From positions 124,001-188,000 of the forward strand of contig NZ_KB899997.1 in assembly GCF_000378505.1 (NCBI RefSeq): a stretch of DNA of 64,000 bases. The letters run 5' to 3'. Made by a program: the position numbers and the translations under genes. Positions 51,449 through 61,340 of this stretch are shown here, piece by piece. Origin of the DNA: Modicisalibacter luteus DSM 23508. GTDB lineage: Bacteria; Pseudomonadota; Gammaproteobacteria; Pseudomonadales; Halomonadaceae. The notes under the pieces were generated by a model. The model saw only the letters and a list, made by a program, of their open reading frames with translations, was not told the origin of the DNA and made no database searches. Within the stretch, counting starts at the first letter, position 1, and every line of letters starts with the position of its first letter.

Positions 51449-52963
51449 ATGAAGAAACCCAATATCCTGGTGCTGATGGCCGACCAGGTAAACGGCACGC
51501 TGTTCGACGACGGTCCGGCAGACTTTCTGCACATGCCGCACCTCAAGGCATTGGCCCAGCGCTCGGTGTGCTTTCGCAATGCCTATACGCCGAGCTATCT
51601 GTGCGCGCCCGGGCGTGCCGCGTTCATGTCGGGGCAATTACCCTCGCGTACTGGCGTCTACGACAACGCCGCCGAGTTCGCTTCAAGCATTCCGACCTGG
51701 GCGCATCACCTGCGCCGCGCCGGCTACCAGACCTGTCTCTCGGGCAAGATGCACTACGTCGGCCCGGACCAGTTGCACGGCTTCGAGTCGCGTCTGACCA
51801 CTGACGTCTATCCGCCTGACTTCGGCTGGACGCCGGACTACCGTCAACCCGGTGTGCGTATCGACTGGTGGTATCACAATCTGGGCTCGGTGACCGGTGC
51901 TGGCGTGGCCGAGATCACCAACCAGATGGAATATGACGACGAGGTCGCCTTCCACGCCGAGCAGAAGCTCTATGACCTTGCTCGCGGCCAAGACGATCGC
52001 CCTTGGGCGCTGTGCGTGAGTTTCACTCATCCGCACGATCCCTACGTGGCGCGGCGCAAGTTCTGGGATCTTTACAACGACTGCGAACATCTCGAGACGA
52101 AGGTGGGCGAGATCCCCTACGATAAGCAGGACCCGCACTCTCAGCGCCTCTTCGACGCCAACGACTATACCAAGTTCGACATCAAGCCCGAAAACATCCG
52201 ACGCGCGCGCCAGGGCTATTTCGCCAACCTTTCCTACATCGACGACAAAGTGGGTGGCATCCTCGACGTGCTCGAGCGCACCCGCATGCTCGACGATACC
52301 ATCATCCTGTTCGTCTCCGATCATGGCGATATGCTCGGCGAGCGCGGGCTGTGGTTCAAGATGAGCCCATACGAAGGTTCATCAAGGGTACCGCTGATGG
52401 TCAGCGCGCCAGGCATCGATCCGCGGCGAGTCGACGATCCGGTGTCCTCGCTGGACATCAATGCCACCCTGGCTGATTTGGTCGGCATTGATCTCAGCGC
52501 GATCGAGCCATGGACCGACGGTGAGTCGTTGTTGCCGCTCATGCACGGGGCCAGCCGCGAGACGCCGGTATATCTGGAATACGCCGCCGAGGGCAGTTAT
52601 GCGCCGTTGGTGACCATCCGCCAAGGGCGCTACAAGTTCAATCACTGTGAGCTCGATCCGCCCCAGTTGTTCGATCTTGAAGAAGACCCTGATGAGCTGA
52701 ACAATCTGGCCGAGGACCCGAGACATGCCGAGTTGCTCGCCGAGTTTCAGCATCAGTGTCGCGAGCGCTGGGACATGGAGCGTTTCGATGCCGATGTGCG
52801 CGAGAGCCAGGCGCGCAGGCTGATCGTTTACGAAGCGCTGCGCAACGGTGCTTACTACCCGTGGGATCACCAGCCGTTGAAAGTGGCTTCGGAGCGCTAC
52901 ATGCGCAACCACATGGATCTCAACATACTCGAAGAGGCCCAACGCTTCCCTCGCGGAGAGTGA
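51449..52963 (+). CDS. betC: Choline-sulfatase
   Basis: Type I sulfatase hydrolysing choline-O-sulfate to choline and sulfate, 504 aa. The formylglycine motif is C52-A-P-G-R in SYLCAPGRAAFMSGQLPSRTGVYDN. Metal/substrate segments include MADQVNG at the start, SGKMHYVGPDQLHGFE, THPHDPYVARRKFWDLY and SDHGDMLGERGLWFKM. The choline-sulfatase-specific C-terminal domain is complete (YEALRNGAYYPWDHQPL, ERYMRNHMDL). GGAGG precedes the ATG at 51449. The sulfate ester is a compatible-solute precursor; choline produced would feed betaine synthesis. No betA, betB or betI is adjacent. Confidence 0.94.
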   Translation: MKKPNILVLMADQVNGTLFDDGPADFLHMPHLKALAQRSVCFRNAYTPSYLCAPGRAAFMSGQLPSRTGVYDNAAEFASSIPTWAHHLRRAGYQTCLSGKMHYVGPDQLHGFESRLTTDVYPPDFGWTPDYRQPGVRIDWWYHNLGSVTGAGVAEITNQMEYDDEVAFHAEQKLYDLARGQDDRPWALCVSFTHPHDPYVARRKFWDLYNDCEHLETKVGEIPYDKQDPHSQRLFDANDYTKFDIKPENIRRARQGYFANLSYIDDKVGGILDVLERTRMLDDTIILFVSDHGDMLGERGLWFKMSPYEGSSRVPLMVSAPGIDPRRVDDPVSSLDINATLADLVGIDLSAIEPWTDGESLLPLMHGASRETPVYLEYAAEGSYAPLVTIRQGRYKFNHCELDPPQLFDLEEDPDELNNLAEDPRHAELLAEFQHQCRERWDMERFDADVRESQARRLIVYEALRNGAYYPWDHQPLKVASERYMRNHMDLNILEEAQRFPRGE

Positions 52964-53124
52964 GTGACGAGAGTATTGTCCTGAACACGAAACCCCGTCG
53001 ATATCGAGGCGGGCGCCACCGATATAAACCTGGCTATATCGCGGTACTTTCTGATTGCCGGCATAGTCGCGGTTTCAGCGGTTCAGGGTTCGCCATGCTA
53101 TTGGCGCTCGGCCTGTCGGCTTGA

Positions 53125-53937
<813 letters not shown>

Positions 53938-53963
53938 GCCGTTAAACCAACGTAACGACAAAC

Positions 53964-53993
53964 GACACCACCCTGGCGTTGCCGGGTGGTGTC
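53964..53993. terminator. Hairpin between ydfG and the PQQ dehydrogenase gene
   Basis: 10-bp stem GACACCACCC/GGGTGGTGTC with further GGC/GCC pairing inside, between two convergent genes. Flanking T-runs are weak, so it may serve both directions modestly. Confidence 0.6.
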
Positions 53994-54018
53994 CGCAACA
54001 CTGCTACTGTTGCCTGAG

Positions 54019-56139
54019 CTAGCCTTCGCCTTCCGGCAATGCGTAGGCGATAACGTAATCACCGATTGGCGTTTCCATGAAGTGATGACCGCCGGCACTG
54101 ATGAGCACATATTGACGGCCATCCACTTCGTAGGTGATCGGGTTGGCCTGCCCACCGGCCGGCAGAACATCTTTCCAGAGCACTTCACCGGTTCCGATAT
54201 TAATGGCGCGAATCAGGTCATCGGTTGCCGCAGCGATGAAGATCAAACCGCCAGCGGTGAGTACCGGGCCGCCATTGTTGGGCGTACCGATCTTGAACGG
54301 CAGATGCGACGGGATCCCGAAGGGACCATTCTTGCGTGCCGTGCCCAGTGGTTCGTCCCACAGCGTTTCGCCCGAGGCGAGATCGATAGCGCGAATACCG
54401 CCGTAGGGCGGTGCAGTACAGGGCATGCCAGTGATCGGTGCCCGCCAGCCGGCGTTGACATCGATTGCGTAGGGCGCGCCGATCTGCGGGTCGCCGGCAC
54501 CTTCGGCAGGGGGCTGCTCTTCCTCATTCTCTCCGCCGGCGTAGATCGGCCGTAAGTTGCGCTCTTCGGCTTCTTCCCGGGGCAACAGGCGGTTGTGGTT
54601 GGGAATGTCGTTGTAGTTGGCGATGAGAATGCCGCGTTCGGCATCCACTGCTGCGCTGCCCCAGTCATTGCCGCCGTTGTAACCGGGATACTGGATGAAG
54701 CGCCGATCCGCAGTCGGAGGTGTATATTTGCCTTTGTACGAGGCACGGCGAAACTGGATGCGACACCACAACTGATCGATGGGCGTCATGCCCCACATAT
54801 CCTTCTCTGTTAAATCCGGAAAGGCCAGTGAGTGGTAACCGGAGCTTGGCTGTGTAGGTGACAGATTCTCGGGTTCGACGCCGCCACCGGGCGCCTCGAC
54901 CTCTTCTACAGGAAACAGCGACTCCCCCGTTTCGCGGTTGAGCACGTAAATATCGCCTTGCTTGGTGGGCAGGATGAGTGCCGGTACCGTACTGCCGTTG
55001 TCCAGCGGAAAGTCGACCAGCGTGGGTTGCGAGCCAAGATCGTAATCCCAGACATCGTAGTGCACGGTCTGGAAATGCCATACCGGCTCGCCGGTATTGA
55101 CGTCGAGGGCGACCAGCGACGTGGAAAATTCGTTTTCCTCCTCACTGCGGTTTCCACCCCAATAGTCGACCGCGGAGTTGCCCATCGGCAGGTAAACGTA
55201 GCCCAACTCTTCGTCGGATGCGGCAGTCGTCCACATGTTGGGCGTGCCTCGAGTGTAGGTTTCGCCTTCGGGGGGTAGCCCGTTCAGCTCGGGTTTGCCC
55301 ATGTCCCAGGCCCAGACCAGCTCGCCGGTGACAGCATCGAAGCCGCGGATAACGCCAGAAGGCGCATCTTCCGCCTGGCCGTCCTTGACCTGGGCACCGG
55401 TAACTAGCACGTCCTGAACGATGACTGGTGGTGCAGTCACTGAGTACCAGCCGGGCACCTTCTCACCGATACCCTGCCACAGATCGACCATGCCGCTGTC
55501 ACCGAAATCGGGGCACAACTCGCCAGTCTCGGCATCGACGGCGATCAGCCGTGCATCCAGCGTGCCTTCGATGACACGTGTGGCGCAAAGCTGATCACCC
55601 GGGGCGCCCGGCACCTCGTAATAGGCCACGCCGCGACAGGTAGCGCCATAGGGAATCGCTTCTTTGGCTACCTGCGGGTCGTAACGCCACTGCTCTTCGC
55701 CGGTGCGGGCATCGAGCGAGATCATGATATTCATGGCTGAGCAGAGGTACAGGCTGTCGCCGATCTTCAGCGGCGTATTTTCCGGAGAATACTTGCTTTC
55801 TTGATCACTGCCTTCGGGCAAATCCCCGGTGCGATAGGTCCAGGCGACCTCCAATTGGTCGACGTTGTCGCGGGTGATCTGGTCCAGTGGCGAATGGCGC
55901 GACGCGCTGCTCCCCCGCCCCCAGGCGGCCCAATCCCCCGGTGCTGGTGCATCGCTGGGTTGCGGGGTGGCTGGATAGGTAGGTGCCTGAACTTCCTCGC
56001 TGTCACCGGTCTCCACGCTGTTTTCGCTCGCGGAAGGCGAGCCCGGGACGCTTTCCTTGTCAGCGGTACCTTGGGCGATGGTATGGGTGCTCAGTGAGAG
56101 GCTGGCGAGCAATGCCAGCGTACGGAGTAACGGTGTCAT
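54019..56139 (-). CDS. PQQ-dependent glucose dehydrogenase-type catalytic subunit, exported
   Basis: Quinoprotein with an eight-blade propeller of the membrane glucose/quinate/shikimate dehydrogenase family, 706 aa. Recognisable segments: DNVDQLEVAWTYRTGDLPEG, TPNMWTTAASDEELGYVYLPMGN, VHYDVWDYDLGSQPTLVDFP and the last blades with GGPVLTAGGLIFIAAATDD. The usual N-terminal membrane domain is missing and replaced by a signal peptide (MTPLLRTLALLASLSLSTHTIAQG). I take the ATG at 56139, which has AGGAG at 7 bases; an ATG at 56154 overlaps the upstream gene stop. It works with the separate anchor encoded just upstream. Glucose is the default substrate; quinate-type polyols are possible. Confidence 0.85.
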   Translation of the reverse strand: MTPLLRTLALLASLSLSTHTIAQGTADKESVPGSPSASENSVETGDSEEVQAPTYPATPQPSDAPAPGDWAAWGRGSSASRHSPLDQITRDNVDQLEVAWTYRTGDLPEGSDQESKYSPENTPLKIGDSLYLCSAMNIMISLDARTGEEQWRYDPQVAKEAIPYGATCRGVAYYEVPGAPGDQLCATRVIEGTLDARLIAVDAETGELCPDFGDSGMVDLWQGIGEKVPGWYSVTAPPVIVQDVLVTGAQVKDGQAEDAPSGVIRGFDAVTGELVWAWDMGKPELNGLPPEGETYTRGTPNMWTTAASDEELGYVYLPMGNSAVDYWGGNRSEEENEFSTSLVALDVNTGEPVWHFQTVHYDVWDYDLGSQPTLVDFPLDNGSTVPALILPTKQGDIYVLNRETGESLFPVEEVEAPGGGVEPENLSPTQPSSGYHSLAFPDLTEKDMWGMTPIDQLWCRIQFRRASYKGKYTPPTADRRFIQYPGYNGGNDWGSAAVDAERGILIANYNDIPNHNRLLPREEAEERNLRPIYAGGENEEEQPPAEGAGDPQIGAPYAIDVNAGWRAPITGMPCTAPPYGGIRAIDLASGETLWDEPLGTARKNGPFGIPSHLPFKIGTPNNGGPVLTAGGLIFIAAATDDLIRAINIGTGEVLWKDVLPAGGQANPITYEVDGRQYVLISAGGHHFMETPIGDYVIAYALPEGEG

Positions 56140-56150
56140 GACTTGGCTCC

Positions 56151-56513
56151 TCATGTTGTGGCCTGGCGACGCTTCAGGGTGGGCAGGAGCAACAGCACGA
56201 TGACACCGAGGACGATGTAGCCGAAGACACGCGGCAGCAATTCCCATGGCGACAGGCCGACTTCCCATACGGCCCAGATCACGGTGCCTGCAAACACGGC
56301 TAGATAGAGCCAGACGCCGGTAAGCGAGTCCTTGGCCATCAGCACGCCCGAGAGGATCAAGCCTAAGCCAGCGATGAGGTAGTACCATGAGCCTCCCAAC
56401 GCCACTAGCCAGAGTCCGCCGGCGGCAAGGACTAATCCTAGAAACGCGAGTATCAACGCGAAGATTAGCAGGGCCCACCCAGTCGCACCGCGGGGCTGAG
56501 TTGCGGAAATCAT
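56151..56513 (-). CDS. Separate membrane anchor of the PQQ dehydrogenase
   Basis: 120-aa membrane protein with about five hydrophobic segments. It resembles the N-terminal membrane domain of Gcd/QuiA, which binds ubiquinone. GGAGG precedes the ATG. Its TGA overlaps a following in-frame ATG of the catalytic gene (ATGA), so anchor and propeller are made as a coupled pair. In the classical enzyme both parts are one chain of about 800 aa. Confidence 0.8.
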   Translation of the reverse strand: MISATQPRGATGWALLIFALILAFLGLVLAAGGLWLVALGGSWYYLIAGLGLILSGVLMAKDSLTGVWLYLAVFAGTVIWAVWEVGLSPWELLPRVFGYIVLGVIVLLLLPTLKRRQATT

Positions 56514-56854
56514 ACCGAGTCCCTCCGTCAGGCTGATTGTAATGAGGTGAAACTTTTCGTGAGGGGGGAGCCCAAGCGGAAGACACCTCCACTTCAGGAA
56601 AGTTGAACTAGACCTTCATGTAAAGAACCTATTGGATGGATTAAACAATCAGAATCGAGACATATATAGAAGTGCGTAAAGTTTAATAAAAGTGTGAGTT
56701 ATGCCTGAATTCAGCATATGAAAAGAAAGTGCTGCGGCATCCGGGGCGGTGTTTGTTGGGAGCCATTAGCCACGCTATGCAATGGCGGTTGAGCCGAAGC
56801 ATTGCACAAGGTCCGTCTCATCCAAGATAACGGTGAGTTGTCGGTCGTGTTGTA

Positions 56855-57793
56855 TCAGGCGCGCAAAAGTGTCGTTAGGGGACACGCTGGCGAGGCATTG
56901 CGCCAGGCAGCAGGCACGGCGCGACGTAGATGATCGATCAGGCTGACCATCTTGCGGGGCAGGCGGCCGAAGGGATAAAGCAGGACGATGGGATGAGCGG
57001 GAGGGTGCCAGGCTTCCAGGCAGCGAACCATGGTGCCTGGATGCGCACGCAGGCGACGCTCGACTAGCCAGTCGGGGAGAATACCTAGTCCTTGACCACG
57101 CGCAATCGCGTCGGACTGGAAGACGTCCTGGTCGACACGCAGGCGTGACAGTGGCGGCATGAATTCATAAATGCCTTCAGTGGCATGATGCAACTGGAGA
57201 CCCTGCTGAGTGTCACCGAGCAGGTCGACCCAGGCGTGTTGGCTCAGTTCCCGCGGGTGGCTTGGCGTACCGTGCCGTGCCAGGTAATCGGGATGTGCAT
57301 AAATGCCGCGGGGAAGGTGGCCCAGCGTTTCCTGGCGCAAGCCGCATTCTTCCACCTCACCCAGCCAAAGACAGAGCGAGGTGTCGTCGGGGCCGGTGGG
57401 CGGACGCAACCGGGTGCGCAATTCCAGACGGACCTCGGGGTAACTGTCCAGAAACTCCTCCAGGCGCCGTGAAAACCAGCCTCGCGCAAAGACACTGTGC
57501 ACATGCGCGGTCATCTCACCGCTGACTTCACCGCTCAGATCATCCAGTACCCGACGGCTCTGTTCGGCCAGGCTGAGAATCTGCTGGCAGTAGGAAAGAA
57601 ACAGGGTACCTGCCTCGGTAGGTAGCAAGCGGTTGGATTGTCGACGTAGCAAAGGTTGGCCGACCTGAGCCTCGAGCTGGCTGATCCGTCGGCTGACGGT
57701 AGATTTGGAAACCTCGAGCTGGCGGGCGCTCGCGGTGAGATTGCCATTCTGCATGACCGTGGCGAAGGCGGTCAGGTCCTCAAGGTCGTACAT
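56855..57793 (-). CDS. LysR-family regulator
   Basis: LysR-type regulator, 312 aa, with helix-turn-helix NLTASARQLEVSKSTVSRRISQLEAQVGQPLLRR (about residues 18-51) and a CrgA-type effector domain. ATG at 57793 (MYDLEDL) is the normal family start; an in-frame GTG seven codons upstream is possible. It is divergent from the siderophore uptake operon, about 250 bp from the receptor start, and may or may not control it. Convergence with other genes gives no clue. Confidence 0.82.
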   Translation of the reverse strand: MYDLEDLTAFATVMQNGNLTASARQLEVSKSTVSRRISQLEAQVGQPLLRRQSNRLLPTEAGTLFLSYCQQILSLAEQSRRVLDDLSGEVSGEMTAHVHSVFARGWFSRRLEEFLDSYPEVRLELRTRLRPPTGPDDTSLCLWLGEVEECGLRQETLGHLPRGIYAHPDYLARHGTPSHPRELSQHAWVDLLGDTQQGLQLHHATEGIYEFMPPLSRLRVDQDVFQSDAIARGQGLGILPDWLVERRLRAHPGTMVRCLEAWHPPAHPIVLLYPFGRLPRKMVSLIDHLRRAVPAAWRNASPACPLTTLLRA

Positions 57794-57864
57794 AGGCGTC
57801 TGCGTTAGTTGCACTTACTGTATTGTCGGCGTGACCGCTCTCATCCTGCCCAATCCGGCTTGCT

Positions 57865-57883
57865 AATGCAAATAATTGTCGTT
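57865..57883 (+). promoter_or_regulatory. Fur box upstream of the TonB receptor
   Basis: AATGCAAATAATTGTCGTT agrees at 14 of 19 positions with the inverted-repeat Fur consensus as I recall it (AATGAGAATTATTCTCATT). It precedes the receptor gene by about 160 bp, fitting iron repression of the operon. Confidence 0.55.
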
Positions 57884-58041
57884 CTCTGTGCTGCCCGGTC
57901 CTGTTGAAGGCGTTGCAGCTTTCGAAACGTAACGTAGCAAGAATTCCGACAGGATGTCGTGCAACAATCTAAATAATAAAAATTCGCATTTACTCGTGAC
58001 GAGCTGATGCCTATATCAAGCGAGTGAGCAAAGGGTTAACG

Positions 58042-60018
58042 ATGTCCAACCATTATCAGAAGAAACTTCTCGTGCTGGCCGTAGCCGGGTCTTTCGGCGC
58101 ATCGGTTCAGGCACAGAATGAAGTGGATCTCGACGATGTCGTAGTAACGGCTGCCGGCTATGAGCAGCAGGTCAAGAATGCCCCCGCCTCGATCAGCGTC
58201 CTTGAACGCGAAGAACTGGAAGACCGCTATTTCAATGACGTGACCGACGCGCTACGTAGCATTCCTGGCGTCATTGTTACCGGTGGCGGTGCGGGCGACA
58301 ACGGCGCGGATATTAGTATTCGAGGCATGCCGGCGCAGTACACCCTGATTCTGGTCGACGGCAAACCACGCTCCACACGTGAGACCCGCCCCAATGGCAG
58401 TGCCGGCTTCGAACAGGACTGGCTACCGCCGCTACAGGCCATCGAGCGCATTGAAGTCATCCGTGGCCCCATGTCTACGCTGTACGGTTCTGACGCCATG
58501 GGAGGCGTCATCAATATCATTACCCGTAAAGTTGCCGATGAATGGCATGGCAGCCTGCAGGCCAGCACGGTCATCCAGGACAGCAACGACTCCGGGGACA
58601 GTCAGCAGACCAATGTCTACCTGAGCGGCCCGCTCAAGAAGGACCTGCTGGGTCTGGAAGTGTATGGCCAAGTGCAGCATCGCGATGAGGATGACATCCT
58701 CAATGGTTATGAAGAAAAAAGCCTGCGGAGCATGACGGCACGACTATCACTGACCCCGACGCTAAACCACGAATTCACGCTAGAAGGCGGGACGGTAGAG
58801 CAGACGCGTGAGTCCAACATGGGACGCTCTGCCGCAAGCGAAGGCTGCCGCGGCGGCTGTTCGGACTCGTATGACGAATTCACCCATGAGCACGTGGCGG
58901 TGACCCATACAGGGCGCTGGGATATCGGCACTAGCGATACCTACGTTCAGCGCGAAACGAGCGAGAACGAATCGCGGGAAATTTCCATCACCAATACCAA
59001 GGTCAAGACCAGTCTAGTCATGCCGCTAGATGCGCACATCGTCACGGTCGGCGCAGATTACGAAGAAGAAGAGCTCGAAGACTATACCTCGAATCAAGTT
59101 TCCGACCGTACCGAGGTCGAGGCCTCGCAATGGGCCCTGTTCGCCGAGGACGAATGGTTATTGACCGATACGTTTTCCTTGACCGGCGGCATACGATTAG
59201 ACGATTCGGAAAACTACGATAGTCACATCAGTCCGAGACTTTACGGGGTTTGGAACTTCACGCCGCAGTGGACCCTGAAAGGCGGCGTTTCCACCGGTTA
59301 CTATGCCCCTGGCCTGCGCGAGACCACAGCCGAATGGGGCGCTGCCAGTCGTGGTGGTACGACCTATGGCAACCCTGACCTGGAACCGGAAACCTCTGTC
59401 AATAAGGAACTCGGCCTACTGTACAATGCGCGTAATGGGCTAAGTGCCGGCATCACGGTGTTCCATAACGACTTCAAGGATAAAATCACTCGGGTGCGAT
59501 GCGGGTCGGCAACAAGCTGCCCTGCGGTAACCGAGTACGATACCGACGACGATGGTAGTTTGCTGACCAATACACGCATCAACGTCGACGAGGCGGTGAC
59601 TCAGGGCGTCGAAGTCTCACTCTCTGCTCCGCTCACCCCGACACTGGAGCTATCGACCAGCTACACCTACACCGACTCCGAGCAGAAGAGCGGTGAATAC
59701 GAAGGCGAGCCTTTGACTCAGTTGCCCAAGCATCAGGCGACAGCCGGCCTCGACTGGCAGGCGACACAACGCCTAAGTCCATGGGCACGCGTTACCTACC
59801 GTGGCGAGGAAAGCCAGCCGACCACCGGGCCATCGTCAAGTGCGTTGGTCGCACCGTCGTACACCTTTGTCGATACCGGCATCGGTTACCAATTGACTGA
59901 CCAGGCCAAGGTGAATGTCGGCGTCTACAACCTCTTCGACGAAACCATTACCTACGACGAGTACGGCTACGTCGAGGACGGACGCCGTTACTGGGTAGGC
60001 CTCAACGTCAATTTCTGA
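58042..60018 (+). CDS. TonB-dependent siderophore receptor
   Basis: Outer-membrane TonB-dependent receptor, 658 aa, of the CirA/FepA/BtuB-like group. A signal peptide (to about SVQAQ) is followed by the TonB box region DDVVVTAAG. The plug (ISIRGMPAQYTLILVDGKP, IERIEVIRGPMSTLYGSDAMGGVINIITRK) lies at about residues 40-160, and a 22-strand barrel ends YWVGLNVNF with terminal Phe. One extracellular loop holds CRGGC (a likely disulfide). AAGGG precedes the ATG at 58042. Preceded by a Fur box and followed by binding protein, permeases and ATPase, so it imports a ferric siderophore, probably catecholate type. Confidence 0.9.
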   Translation: MSNHYQKKLLVLAVAGSFGASVQAQNEVDLDDVVVTAAGYEQQVKNAPASISVLEREELEDRYFNDVTDALRSIPGVIVTGGGAGDNGADISIRGMPAQYTLILVDGKPRSTRETRPNGSAGFEQDWLPPLQAIERIEVIRGPMSTLYGSDAMGGVINIITRKVADEWHGSLQASTVIQDSNDSGDSQQTNVYLSGPLKKDLLGLEVYGQVQHRDEDDILNGYEEKSLRSMTARLSLTPTLNHEFTLEGGTVEQTRESNMGRSAASEGCRGGCSDSYDEFTHEHVAVTHTGRWDIGTSDTYVQRETSENESREISITNTKVKTSLVMPLDAHIVTVGADYEEEELEDYTSNQVSDRTEVEASQWALFAEDEWLLTDTFSLTGGIRLDDSENYDSHISPRLYGVWNFTPQWTLKGGVSTGYYAPGLRETTAEWGAASRGGTTYGNPDLEPETSVNKELGLLYNARNGLSAGITVFHNDFKDKITRVRCGSATSCPAVTEYDTDDDGSLLTNTRINVDEAVTQGVEVSLSAPLTPTLELSTSYTYTDSEQKSGEYEGEPLTQLPKHQATAGLDWQATQRLSPWARVTYRGEESQPTTGPSSSALVAPSYTFVDTGIGYQLTDQAKVNVGVYNLFDETITYDEYGYVEDGRRYWVGLNVNF

Positions 60019-60023
60019 ACCTG

Positions 60024-60042
60024 GCGGCGACGTAGTCGCCGC
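60024..60042 (+). terminator. Terminator or attenuator between receptor and DUF2218 gene
   Basis: Perfect 8-bp stem GCGGCGAC/GTCGCCGC with a three-base loop, followed by TTTCTTC, 6 bp beyond the receptor stop. It would lower expression of the downstream transport genes relative to the receptor. Confidence 0.7.
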
Positions 60043-60066
60043 TTTCTTCAACAACGGAGAATTGCC

Positions 60067-60351
60067 ATGCCTACCACCAGGGCAACGGTAAAGACCGAAA
60101 GTCCTTCGCTCAATCTCAAGAAGTTGTGCCGCCATTTCAGCCACAAGACAGAAACAGAGTTCGATGACGAGCGCGGTGAGATCCGTTTTCCCTTCGGCAC
60201 TGCATTGCTTCATGCCCAGCTAGGGGAGTTGGTTTTGCAGGGGCGTAGTGATAGCGGAGAAGCGCTGGAGCGGCTCGAAGGCGTTATCGCCAGTCACTTG
60301 GTGCGCTTCGCCAGCAAGGAGTCTCTGACTGTCGAGTGGCAGCGTGACTGA
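60067..60351 (+). CDS. DUF2218-family small protein
   Basis: 94-aa cytoplasmic protein of the DUF2218 family (LNLKKLCRHFSHKTETEFDDERGEIRFPFGTALLHA). No biochemical role is established to my knowledge; family members are often found beside siderophore transport genes. CGGAG precedes the ATG. It lies between the receptor and the binding protein on the same strand. Confidence 0.85.
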   Translation: MPTTRATVKTESPSLNLKKLCRHFSHKTETEFDDERGEIRFPFGTALLHAQLGELVLQGRSDSGEALERLEGVIASHLVRFASKESLTVEWQRD

Positions 60352-60393
60352 TCCGGTGACGTGATGTTTCGTTCCAACAACAGGAGTCTTGAT

Positions 60394-61314
60394 ATGTTGT
60401 CTTATCGTTCCGCGGGTCGCCCCTGGCTGGGCATGTTGATTGGGCTGGGCCTGTGCGCATTGACAGTGGGTCACGCCAGCGCTCGTACGCTGAGTACCGC
60501 CTACGGTGATGTAGAAGTCGTCGATCTGCCTGAACGTGTCGTCACGCTGTATGAAGGCGCGTTGGATACTGCCCTTGCTGCTGGCGTGACACCGCTGGCG
60601 GCAGTATCGACACGAGGCGGTGACGGGGTGGCAAGTTACCTTCAGGCGCGGGTTGAGGATATCGCTATCGTGGGAACTTCCCGCGAGATCAACATTGAAT
60701 CCGTGGTGGCGCAGCGCCCTGATGTGATCCTGGCTGCGCCGCGCCTGCCTGAAGAACAGTACCGGTTGCTGTCGCGTATCGCACCGACGCTGGTGCCCGC
60801 AAGTGAACCTTACCAGCCAGATACCTGGAAGGAAGAGGCGCGATTCTTCGGCCAGGCTCTGGGACGCGAAACCCGGATCGATGAGGTCATCTCCCGCGTC
60901 GAGCAGCGTGCCGCCGTGCTGAGCGAGCAGCACTCGCAAGAGAGCGCCAGCCTGGTGCGCTGGATGCCACAAGGTGCACTGGTCATGTCGGAGGCGATCT
61001 TTTCCAATGTGCTGTTGGCCGCGAGCGGCTTTGATGTCAACGACGGTGATGTCGTCAAGCAGGGCCGCCCACACAGCGATCCGTTGAGCCTGGAGAACCT
61101 GGCGCGTATCGATAGCGACTGGTTGTTCCTGGCAACGCTCAACGAGGAAGGTGAGCAAGCGCTGGCCTCTGCCAAGTCGTCTCCCGCCTTTGCCCGTCTT
61201 GATGTGGTGAAACGCGATCAGGTGGTGCCGGTCGATGGCCAGCTGTGGACGAGCGCGACGGGCCCGCTGGCCGCCGAGGCGATCCTGGATGATATCGAAG
61301 AGGCGCTGCGATAG
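60394..61314 (+). CDS. Iron-siderophore periplasmic binding protein (FecB/FepB/FhuD type)
   Basis: Class III periplasmic binding protein, 306 aa, with an N-terminal signal segment (ending near TVGHASA). The fold is marked by RVVTLYEGALDTALAAGVTPLAAV, VVAQRPDVILAAPRLPEEQYRLLSRIAPTL and the C-terminal VVPVDGQLWTSATGPLAAEAILDDIEEAL. The ATG at 60394 has AGGAG 7 bases upstream; two earlier in-frame starts (60361, 60364) lack one. Delivers ferric siderophore to the two permeases. Confidence 0.9.
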   Translation: MLSYRSAGRPWLGMLIGLGLCALTVGHASARTLSTAYGDVEVVDLPERVVTLYEGALDTALAAGVTPLAAVSTRGGDGVASYLQARVEDIAIVGTSREINIESVVAQRPDVILAAPRLPEEQYRLLSRIAPTLVPASEPYQPDTWKEEARFFGQALGRETRIDEVISRVEQRAAVLSEQHSQESASLVRWMPQGALVMSEAIFSNVLLAASGFDVNDGDVVKQGRPHSDPLSLENLARIDSDWLFLATLNEEGEQALASAKSSPAFARLDVVKRDQVVPVDGQLWTSATGPLAAEAILDDIEEALR

Positions 61315-61340
61315 ACTCGCTCACGCCGAAAACGCGAGGA

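Noticed and set aside
56154-56592. Long N-terminal extension of the PQQ dehydrogenase frame
   Set aside because: It overlaps the membrane-anchor gene, has no family similarity and lacks a ribosome site; a good site and signal peptide start at 56139.
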